NCBI GenBank assembly: GCA_035625725.1
Contig: DASPPB010000080.1
Span: 1 to 64,000, forward strand
Length of the DNA stretch: 64,000 nt
Direction of reading: 5' to 3'
From: GJ-E10 sp035625725
GTDB taxonomy: Bacteria; Pseudomonadota; Gammaproteobacteria; Burkholderiales; Burkholderiaceae_F
The position numbers were made by a program, and so were the translations under genes. Below the pieces are notes generated by a model that ran no database searches, was not told the DNA's origin, and saw only the letters and a list, made by a program, of their open reading frames with translations. Below, piece by piece: positions 1 through 6,043 of the stretch (within the stretch, counting starts at the first letter, position 1; every line of letters begins with the position of its first letter).

Positions 1-29
1 CGGTGCGCAAGGCTAGCAGGAGGCAGACC

Positions 30-227
30 ATGTACAAGGAAATCCTGATCTACGCGATCGTCGCCGCCAGCTCGCTTTTTCTGATGACCTTTGTCGTGCA
101 CATGCTGGTGGGCGGATTGGTGAGCCCGCAAACCGAAGAACTTTTGACGATCGGACTTTGCTCGCTGGTCGCCTGTCTGATCGGCGCCATGGCGTGGGAT
201 GTCGTGCGCCGTCGGCGGCGCAAATAA
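30..227 (+). CDS. small two-helix membrane protein, unknown function
   Basis: I do not recognise this 65-residue protein. The ATG at 30 is chosen over an in-frame GTG at 3 because an AGGAGG ribosome-binding site lies at 18-23, seven bases upstream. Two hydrophobic stretches (about residues 4-26 and 38-56) flank a short polar loop, and the protein ends in an arginine-rich tail (RRRRRK), which predicts a cytoplasmic C-terminus. Its upstream neighbour is outside the window; it converges with the membrane-protein gene at 270-737. No role can be assigned beyond inner-membrane location. Confidence 0.6.
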   Translation: MYKEILIYAIVAASSLFLMTFVVHMLVGGLVSPQTEELLTIGLCSLVACLIGAMAWDVVRRRRRK

Positions 228-269
228 GCCCACCGGCGTCTCTCTTGGTTCTTACTGGTCCAGGTTCTT

Positions 270-737
270 TTATTTGGCCGGCTTAGCCAGGCGCTTGAGC
301 GTCTCTTGGAGCGCCCGGAACGCCGCTTCGTCGGCAAACTGCCCTCGGTGCAGGACAAACTGCAAGCGCTTTCCTTCCCGGTTCAGCCCCGAGATGCCAA
401 CGGAGCGGCCCGAATAATCCGCGTACACGCGCTGCTCTTTGACCAGATCAGCGCTGGCGCCTCCGCGCTGCACAACGGAAACGGTATCCGTATCGACGTC
501 GATGCGAATGGGAGCCGATGGCAGCAGCATCAGGCGGGTCTTGAGGATCCGGTTCGCGCCCACGAAGAAAAAGAAACTGGCAAGAAAGCAAAGCAGGTAC
601 GAGAGCGATCGGTCCTCGCCGAACCAGAGCTTCGCGCCGATGGAAGCCAGGGCGACGACCGTGGGCACGTAAAGGAGCAGATCCCAAAGCGCGCCTTTGC
701 GATCCGCCTGCAGTTCAAATTGCTTCTTTGCCGGCAT
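270..737 (-). CDS. membrane protein of unknown function, last gene of redox module
   Basis: This 155-residue protein has two closely spaced hydrophobic helices (about residues 17-36 and 44-62, the second rich in phenylalanine) and then a roughly 90-residue polar domain probably facing the cytoplasm. The layout (two helices, a short beta-rich domain with a DTDTVSVVQRGG-type turn) resembles small PH-like or YcxB-like membrane proteins, but I cannot name the family. It lies 54 bp after the thioredoxin-like lipoprotein gene, in the same direction, and is probably the last gene of the short operon that begins with the cytochrome gene at 2817. A role in assembly or stability of that module is only inference. 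Confidence 0.6.
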   Translation of the reverse strand: MPAKKQFELQADRKGALWDLLLYVPTVVALASIGAKLWFGEDRSLSYLLCFLASFFFFVGANRILKTRLMLLPSAPIRIDVDTDTVSVVQRGGASADLVKEQRVYADYSGRSVGISGLNREGKRLQFVLHRGQFADEAAFRALQETLKRLAKPAK

Positions 738-791
738 GCCGATGAAAATGCCAGGAAGATGGTTGCGTGTTCCGAAGCGGCCCGCGCGGCC

Positions 792-1379
792 TCAGGAAGT
801 CCGGGCCGGCGCGCTCGAGGACGAATCGGTCGGCAGAATTTTTTGTATCGCGATTTCCATTTCTTCGTACAGCATCTTGCCCGGGCGCTGCACGCGCACG
901 ATGCCGTCCTTGTCGATGGCAAACGTCCACGGGTCGCCCATGACCCGGTAGGCCTTGTAGGCCTGCGGGTTCTGATACTGGTCGACATGGATGAAAATGA
1001 CGCGTCCCTGGTATTTTTCGAGTAGTGCCTTTGCGACCTGGAGCTGCTCGTCGCACGGCGTGCAGTGACCTGGGGTCGCGAACTCCAGCAAAATGGGTTT
1101 GCCCTGCTCCAGGGCCTTGTCGACCGAGAACTGGTACATGCGCGGATCGGGCTGGCGGTAGGTCGTGATTTTGCTCAAGTCCCCGCCGACGTCGGCCAGG
1201 GTTTTCGTAGCCAGGCTGGGCGCCTTGCTGCCGATGGCCAGACCGCGGAAGGTGCCCCCATAGCGCGAGTCCTTGTCGCAGCCCGCCAGACCGAAGAGCA
1301 GCGCCGGCAGCAGGCAAGCGGCGGTGGCACACCGCGCTACGGCGCTTTGCCGATATGTGAAGCGACCCCGTGCGCGCAT
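792..1379 (-). CDS. thioredoxin-fold lipoprotein with CTPC motif
   Basis: A 195-residue exported protein. The N-terminus has basic residues, a hydrophobic core and a lipobox (LAGC, Cys at about residue 34), so it should be a lipoprotein facing the periplasm. The body shows a thioredoxin-like arrangement: PILLEFATPGHCTPCDEQL holds the CxxC redox pair (CTPC), followed by VIFIHVDQ and a cis-Pro-like segment (GDPWTFAID). TlpA/thioredoxin-like proteins of this kind reduce disulfides in apocytochromes or copper-site cysteines. It sits between genes for small membrane proteins downstream of a cytochrome c gene, which fits maturation of that complex. It is not a SCO protein: no SCO-type CxxxC copper motif is visible. 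Confidence 0.75.
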   Translation of the reverse strand: MRARGRFTYRQSAVARCATAACLLPALLFGLAGCDKDSRYGGTFRGLAIGSKAPSLATKTLADVGGDLSKITTYRQPDPRMYQFSVDKALEQGKPILLEFATPGHCTPCDEQLQVAKALLEKYQGRVIFIHVDQYQNPQAYKAYRVMGDPWTFAIDKDGIVRVQRPGKMLYEEMEIAIQKILPTDSSSSAPARTS

Positions 1380-1390
1380 CTTGCGGCTCT

Positions 1391-1654
1391 TTAGAAGAGG
1401 ATTCCACCGACCATCTGTAGGGCGCCGAAAACGACGGCGACGATGATGCCCATCACGATGGCGCCAAACATCATTTTCTCGCCCAAGCGAGCCTCGCGCG
1501 GTCGGTTCTTGCTAAACCAGAAAATTACGACAATGACCGAGAAAACGAAAATGCCAATCAGCAAGAAGGCGAACACCGCTTCGCTGAACTGCTGACTGCG
1601 CATTCCCTCGATCGACAGATCGAGCTTTGGCGAGGTGTACGAATTGGCACTCAT
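1391..1654 (-). CDS. two-helix membrane protein of the redox module
   Basis: An unrecognised 87-residue protein with a polar N-terminus of about 24 residues, a first hydrophobic helix (about 26-48), a short basic loop (KNRPREARLGEK) and a second helix (about 61-85) running to the C-terminus. It lies 31 bp downstream of the haem-copper-oxidase-like fragment and 11 bp upstream of the lipoprotein gene, so it is very likely co-transcribed and may be a structural subunit of the same membrane complex. No cofactor-binding residues are evident. Confidence 0.6.
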   Translation of the reverse strand: MSANSYTSPKLDLSIEGMRSQQFSEAVFAFLLIGIFVFSVIVVIFWFSKNRPREARLGEKMMFGAIVMGIIVAVVFGALQMVGGILF

Positions 1655-1685
1655 CTGCGTGCAGCCAACGCCGGTCGCGGGGGCG

Positions 1686-2204
1686 CTATTGGCGATCCTT
1701 CCATCCGACGGCGGTCCGAAACAGGTTGTAGCCCCAGATGATGTTTGCGAGAAGCACCAACATGCCGAAAAAGCCGGTAAAGGCCATCAGGTGCCCGTAG
1801 ATTCGTGCGGGCGCGTCTACGTCGGCAGTGTTGGGAAGGGCCCCTACCATGCCCGCCAGCGTGAAAAATACCACCAGGCCGACGAGCCCGAAGTTGTGCA
1901 TCCAAAAATGCACCTTGACGAGCGGAACGCTGTAGATCGGCCGACTGGACAGCTTGGGCACCACGTAGTAGAGGGCCGCGAAGATCGCCATTTCCACCCA
2001 GCCCAGTAAGTTGATATGCGTGTGCGCCAGTACGATCTTGTGCCCGTAGGCCGAATAGTCGACGAAGTTGCGAAACTCCTTGATGCCTCCCATCAAGGCT
2101 CCCCAGCCAAACCCGATGATGCTGTAGATGATGCAGGCAAAGGCAAACCACAGCGTATACCGGGTAAAGTCCTCGCGCTCCGCCGCGGTCGGCTCAGTGG
2201 CCAT
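1686..2204 (-). CDS. stand-alone haem-copper oxidase subunit I-like fragment (C-terminal helices)
   Basis: A 172-residue protein with about four or five hydrophobic helices. Residues 60-112 (AHTHINLLGW, ALYYVVPKL, VHFWMHNFG) line up closely with the last part of the CcoN-type protein encoded at 6044-7453 (AHAHLALLGF, AAVYFG, VHFWMLLIGF), that is, the helix carrying the HxH pair that ligates haems b and b3 and the helix after it. His55, His61, His63, His99, His103 and His138 are candidate haem ligands. The helices carrying the CuB histidines and the Tyr of oxidases are absent. The start overlaps the end of the cytochrome c gene by 11 bp, so the two are likely translationally coupled partners. 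It may bind b-type haem as an electron carrier, or be a structural relic; oxygen reduction by this protein alone is unlikely. Confidence 0.75.
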   Translation of the reverse strand: MATEPTAAEREDFTRYTLWFAFACIIYSIIGFGWGALMGGIKEFRNFVDYSAYGHKIVLAHTHINLLGWVEMAIFAALYYVVPKLSSRPIYSVPLVKVHFWMHNFGLVGLVVFFTLAGMVGALPNTADVDAPARIYGHLMAFTGFFGMLVLLANIIWGYNLFRTAVGWKDRQ

Positions 2205-2817
2205 TTTGGCTTCCAGGGTTTGCCGGTGCCTGGGCTTTCTGGTCCCCCGCGGGGGCCTTGCCCGCGCGCACGTCGCTAAACAGCATCCTCCAGCTGTCGG
2301 GGGCCCACATGTCCAGCATCGCGTCGATGAAGCTCGATTTGCCTGACGGCGGCTCCTGCGCAGCGGGAGCGCCGCGATCGGCTTTCAGTTGCGACAAGAA
2401 CACGGCAATCGCGTGCAAATCGGCCTCGGGAATGCTCGACACATAGGAGGCTTCCTTCGGCGGAAGCCCGTGGTCCACGGTCTTACTGCCGTAGGTATTT
2501 TCCGGGTCATGCAAAAACGCCAGGATGTACGCCAGATCGTGCCTCGACCCGATGCCGTCCAGATTCAATCCCATATTCGTGCCGTTGCCAACGGCCTTGT
2601 GGCACAAGGTGCAATTGTTCTTGCGAAAGAGCTCCGAACCCCGGAACCCTTCGCCCGCGAAGTCGTAGTGCGTGCGCACCGGGTACATCTGCTTGCCCGA
2701 GGACATCCGAATCCACTCGAGATACGCGTAATTCTGGATCGTGACCACGACCAGCAACGCGACCACGCCAAAGAGCACCTTCTCCCCGGTCTTAAGCGCC
2801 TTCCACCTCTTCCACAT
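2194..2817 (-). CDS. membrane-anchored monohaem cytochrome c
   Basis: A 207-residue protein with one N-terminal helix (about residues 14-29) and a periplasmic domain carrying one haem c site, C69-T-L-C72-H73. The layout recalls NorC and other membrane-anchored class I cytochromes. The ATG at 2817 is preferred to a GTG at 2826 because AAGGTGG lies five bases upstream of the ATG. Oddly, where class I cytochromes usually have a Met-Pro distal ligand the sequence reads VDHGLPP (His116), so the sixth ligand is unclear (His116, Met82 or none). An extension after about residue 145 is Pro/Ala/Gln-rich at its end. It probably passes electrons to the oxidase-like fragment encoded next. Confidence 0.8.
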   Translation of the reverse strand: MWKRWKALKTGEKVLFGVVALLVVVTIQNYAYLEWIRMSSGKQMYPVRTHYDFAGEGFRGSELFRKNNCTLCHKAVGNGTNMGLNLDGIGSRHDLAYILAFLHDPENTYGSKTVDHGLPPKEASYVSSIPEADLHAIAVFLSQLKADRGAPAAQEPPSGKSSFIDAMLDMWAPDSWRMLFSDVRAGKAPAGDQKAQAPANPGSQNGH

Positions 2818-3015
2818 GCTCGCCACCTTGTTGCCGCTCGCAGGGCCGGCCTGGCCGTCGCGCGTACCGACCCCAAAACATTCCTAGGAAAAACCCCAGC
2901 GGGCGCACCGCACGCCATCCAGCGGGCAGGACCGCCGCACCGCGATAGGGCCCGAAACGCTCCGAGTCCTGCAGCAGGACACCCCTGCCCTCGGGCGCTG
3001 CCGAAAACCAAAGCA

Positions 3016-3052
3016 AAAAGGCCGCGCCAATGCTTCGGCGCGGTCCTTTTTT
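3016..3052. terminator. bidirectional-looking intrinsic terminator
   Basis: The inverted repeat CCGCGCC (3022-3028) / GGCGCGG (3037-3043) has an 8-base loop. It is followed by TCCTTTTTTC on the plus strand and, read on the minus strand, by CCTTTTTGC. It lies 52 bp past the stop of the dihaem cytochrome gene and should end the oxidase operon transcribed from about 8150. It also separates that operon from the cytochrome gene starting at 2817. Confidence 0.75.
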
Positions 3053-3103
3053 CGAATCTTACCGCATTGACCGCGGGGCGCTCCCCCGCGGTGCGCGAGC
3101 AAC

Positions 3104-3877
3104 CTACTTGACCAGCGTGATGTTCTCGAGGACGCTCTCGTTTTGCGGCACAAAGCCGTTGCCTACCGTGCTCTGCGGTGCACTCGAAAGGAACGCGGCG
3201 GCGTTTTGGATATCCTCGTCCGTCATGTTCTTGGCAACCGCGCGCATCTGCCCGATCGGGTCGTTGGCCCGGCTGCCGTCGCGCCAGTGCTTGAGCTGAT
3301 TGACCAGGTACACGTACTTTTGCTGGCCGATTTGCGGGTAGATGGGGTCGGCTCCCCGCCCGTTAAAGCCATGGCACGACTGGCAGGCAGGTGCTTTGCC
3401 GATCACGCCATAGCGCACGAGAATCAGCCCCTTATACACTTCGCCGACCTCGGTGCCCGCCGCCTTGAGCGCTGCCAAGTCCGAAGGCTCGGTCGCCGGC
3501 GCCAGCGTGTTGAGGTACGCCGCGACGTTGCGCCGGTCCTCCACCGAGAGCTGCTTGGCAAAGAGGTTCATGACGCCCAGCGTCAGATCCGTGCGCCGAT
3601 CCTCGGCAAAGTCGGTGAGCTGCTTGACGATGTAGGCATAGCCATCGTTGGCGAGCTTGGGCGTTTGCATCGCGTCGATGCCCAGCGCCTTTTCGCCATG
3701 GCAGCTCTGACAAGGAGAAACCGATTCCTTTCCGTTCAGGAAGATCTGTTTTCCGGCGGCGATGTTCGCGGTCACCTTGTCGCCTTCGGCGGCGTAGCAG
3801 GCACCGGACACGGTGATTACGGCAGCGGCTACCAACATCGCCGGGACGCGCCGCATCCTTTGGTTACTAACGCGCAT
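3104..3877 (-). CDS. periplasmic dihaem cytochrome c (c4-like)
   Basis: A 257-residue secreted protein. The chosen start at 3877 is preceded by GAGGGG and gives a normal signal peptide (MRVSNQRMRR, hydrophobic core, CYAAEG cleavage area). Two haem c motifs (CQSCH, twice) lie in two similar halves, as in cytochrome c4. Each half has a candidate Met ligand (GVMNLFAK; GQMRAVAKN). It is the last gene of the oxidase cluster before a terminator. Canonical cbb3 oxidases have a dihaem membrane subunit CcoP; here the CcoP-like gene at 4360-5004 has no haem motif, so this protein may supply the two missing haems or act as the electron donor (inference). Confidence 0.85.
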   Translation of the reverse strand: MRVSNQRMRRVPAMLVAAAVITVSGACYAAEGDKVTANIAAGKQIFLNGKESVSPCQSCHGEKALGIDAMQTPKLANDGYAYIVKQLTDFAEDRRTDLTLGVMNLFAKQLSVEDRRNVAAYLNTLAPATEPSDLAALKAAGTEVGEVYKGLILVRYGVIGKAPACQSCHGFNGRGADPIYPQIGQQKYVYLVNQLKHWRDGSRANDPIGQMRAVAKNMTDEDIQNAAAFLSSAPQSTVGNGFVPQNESVLENITLVK

Positions 3878-4006
3878 TGATTTCCCCTCTTCCCAGATTG
3901 AATTTATTCCCAAGCTCGCGCACGCGGCAACCGGAACCGTTCGGCTCGCGTGCGGACACTCGAGCCGGCATGTTCGGTGGCAAAACGCTCCCCGTTCCCG
4001 TCTGAT

Positions 4007-4114
4007 TCAGTTCTTCTTGCTAAACAAAATGGCAAGCAGGACCAGGATGAACGCAAACCAAACCCCGTACATCGTCAGCACTTGCTGTGTGGTCGTATCG
4101 GTTTCGAACAACAT
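4007..4114 (-). CDS. 35-residue single-helix micro-protein in oxidase operon
   Basis: The peptide begins MLFETDTTTQQVLTMYG, has one hydrophobic helix (about residues 14-31) and ends in a basic tail (FSKKN). Longer in-frame starts exist but would overlap the upstream micro-gene and add a non-hydrophobic, unrelated-looking sequence; the ATG at 4114 gives a sensible protein. It lies between the 41-residue gene and the dihaem cytochrome gene, all in one direction. Small one-helix subunits (CcoQ or CcoH type) are common in cbb3 oxidases, so a structural or stabilising subunit is likely, though I cannot match it to a named family. Confidence 0.6.
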   Translation of the reverse strand: MLFETDTTTQQVLTMYGVWFAFILVLLAILFSKKN

Positions 4115-4158
4115 ATTGGTATCTCGCTTTCTGTAAATCCGGCGATGCGAATCTTGCG

Positions 4159-4284
4159 TCAGAACTTGACATGCGGCTTGTTCTTGTCGAACTTGTCGAC
4201 GAAGAAGCTGTAGACCGCGGGCGCGAGAAACGCCAACAAGCAGATGCAAAACAGAACCAGAGGTGGATTGTCAACTTCGAGCAT
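4159..4284 (-). CDS. 41-residue single-helix micro-protein in oxidase operon
   Basis: This small gene encodes a peptide starting MLEVDNPPLVLFCICLLAF with a central hydrophobic helix (about residues 8-27) and a charged C-terminus (VDKFDKNKPHVKF), suggesting an N-out, C-in single-pass protein. It ends 44 bp before the 35-residue gene and starts 75 bp after the CcoP-like gene. The acidic N-terminus, hydrophobic core and Lys-rich tail argue for a real protein rather than chance. A role as a small oxidase subunit analogous to CcoQ is inferred from position only. Confidence 0.6.
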   Translation of the reverse strand: MLEVDNPPLVLFCICLLAFLAPAVYSFFVDKFDKNKPHVKF

Positions 4285-4359
4285 GAGTCACTCCGTTTTC
4301 GGTGTAATGGGGCCCGGGTCGCAAGCGCTCAGGCCACGGATTCGGGGGTCGGTCGCGCT

Positions 4360-5004
4360 TTAGTGGTCCTTGGCGTGTGTCGGCTGCCAGGTGCTCGGCG
4401 GCAGGCGCTTGATCGCGATCGTCACCCCGGTAAAGAAGAACAGGATGAAGAAAATGTCGATCGTGTAGCCTCTGTCCCACCAGGGTTGCTTACGCTCCGG
4501 ACGCAATCCGCCCTGCCCGTCGGAGATCTTGTTTCCTTCGAAGTTCGCCATCACCACGCGATCGCCGACGATGTTGTACTCCTGCAGGTCCGCACCCTTG
4601 GTCTGAAGCGCCTCGATCTGCGGCGCGATGATGCGCAGGTCATTCATCGTGAGCGGGTGGCGCTCGAGCAGCGCGTCGTACTTGCCGCCCTCGGCCCCCT
4701 TGTTCATCTTCACGATCTCAGCCATTGCCGCGCCGTCATCCTGGATCGCCTGGATCTTCGGATCGTGCATCGACTTCACATAGCCCGCGTAGATGGCGGC
4801 GTTGGGCCGCTGTCCCCACAACGGGAAGGTGATCGCAAAAGCGGTCAGGATCGTCAAGATCAGCAGCGCCACGATGGGCTGCGGGACACGGTTGTTATCC
4901 TCGGTAATTCCTCCGAGGCTCTCAGCTTCCCATAGCGCGGTCGCCTTTTTGTTCAGCGGCTCGTCGCTCAAGGTCTCGAGCGGGCGGTCCATCGTAAATG
5001 CCAT
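4360..5004 (-). CDS. CcoP-like membrane subunit lacking haem c motifs
   Basis: A 214-residue protein with a good ribosome-binding site (AGGGAGAA, six bases before the ATG). The segment GGITEDNNRVPQP followed by a helix (about residues 43-63) resembles the DGI-E-DN-LP region and anchor of CcoP/FixP. Where CcoP then carries two CxxCH sites, this protein has a charged, mostly helical region (about residues 70-170) with no cysteine at all. A second helix (about 178-198, FFILFFFTG) sits near the C-terminus. It lies directly after the CcoO-like gene, the usual CcoP position. I read it as an anchor subunit that lost, or never had, its haem domain; homology to CcoP is tentative. Confidence 0.6.
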   Translation of the reverse strand: MAFTMDRPLETLSDEPLNKKATALWEAESLGGITEDNNRVPQPIVALLILTILTAFAITFPLWGQRPNAAIYAGYVKSMHDPKIQAIQDDGAAMAEIVKMNKGAEGGKYDALLERHPLTMNDLRIIAPQIEALQTKGADLQEYNIVGDRVVMANFEGNKISDGQGGLRPERKQPWWDRGYTIDIFFILFFFTGVTIAIKRLPPSTWQPTHAKDH

Positions 5005-5054
5005 GCTTTTCTCCCTGCTAGCCTAAGTTTGGTGTCTGTCGCAGACCGAGCGCG

Positions 5055-6008
5055 TTACTTCAAACCGATGATGAAGTCGATGAGGTAACGGATCTCCGAA
5101 TCCTTGGCGTACTGCGGCACTTCGGGCGGCAGCACGCGCCGGCCCTCGTGGTAATCGAGATACTCCGCGCGCCACTTGTCATAGTCGATCTTCTTGCCGC
5201 TGGCGTCGACCTCACCCCACAGATAATCGAAGCGCGGCATGATCGAGTGCGGTTGCACCAAGCGCGGATTGAAGAAGTGCAGCATCATCCACTCGCGCGA
5301 ACTGTTGCGCGAGCCCACGTGCAGCAGATCAGGAGCCTTGCGGTCGGAGCCAAACGCCGTGGGTGACTCGCCGTTGAAGTCCCCCAGCGCGGGCGGGGCT
5401 CCGAACACCTGCCAGTCCTGCGTTTCTTCAGGCAGCAGCGTGTGGCACCACCAGCAGCCTTCGCGCACGAACATGGTCTTGCCGGCACCGGCATGCGACA
5501 CATCCTCGTCCTTGGCCGCACCCAGCACGTCCGCCGGCGTCCAGCCCTTGGTTGCCGTGAGGTTCTCGACGTACGCGTAGTCCTTGCCGTTTAAGGTTCC
5601 GCGCCCGATGCTAAAAACCGCACCCGAACCCTTGTTGGCCTCGCCGATGCGCCCCTGGCTCTCGCTCAGCGCGCGAACCGCGTCGCCCAACGTCACCGGA
5701 TGCAGGATGCCACTGGGAAACGACGTTCCGGGGTTATAGACGTAGACATAACGAGCCGACTCCAGAGGTGCATTGGTCTTCGGATCGTTATGCACCAGCA
5801 CCTTGAGCGGCTTGTTCTTGCCCAGCATGAACGGATCGTCCACGTTAAAGCCCGTCTCGCGCCCGGCGGTCAGCTGCTTGTCGATCGCGATCTCGGTCGC
5901 GCCGACTTGCCGGATGTCCAGCGTCGGCATGACCAGGGTGATGAACATGGAACTCGCCAGCGAGATGCCGAACATTCTCGCGCCAATTTTGTATTCCCGG
6001 AACGCCAT
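5055..6008 (-). CDS. ccoO: CcoO-like monohaem cytochrome c subunit of cbb3-type oxidase
   Basis: A 317-residue protein with one N-terminal helix (about residues 11-28) and a single haem c site, C185-W-W-C188-H189, with Met258 in HSIMPRFDYLW as likely distal ligand. The segment KAPDLLHVGSRNSSREWMML and the HxxxPxxxxPHSIMPRF pattern are typical of FixO/CcoO. Family members are usually near 200-240 residues with the haem motif close to the membrane helix; here about 150 residues separate them, so an extra domain is inserted (about 31-180). It follows the CcoN-type gene by 35 bp, as in ccoNO operons. The protein should carry electrons to the binuclear centre. Confidence 0.85.
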   Translation of the reverse strand: MAFREYKIGARMFGISLASSMFITLVMPTLDIRQVGATEIAIDKQLTAGRETGFNVDDPFMLGKNKPLKVLVHNDPKTNAPLESARYVYVYNPGTSFPSGILHPVTLGDAVRALSESQGRIGEANKGSGAVFSIGRGTLNGKDYAYVENLTATKGWTPADVLGAAKDEDVSHAGAGKTMFVREGCWWCHTLLPEETQDWQVFGAPPALGDFNGESPTAFGSDRKAPDLLHVGSRNSSREWMMLHFFNPRLVQPHSIMPRFDYLWGEVDASGKKIDYDKWRAEYLDYHEGRRVLPPEVPQYAKDSEIRYLIDFIIGLK

Positions 6009-6043
6009 TTTGGCTCCTCTCCGCCAGTTACCCAGTTACCTTC

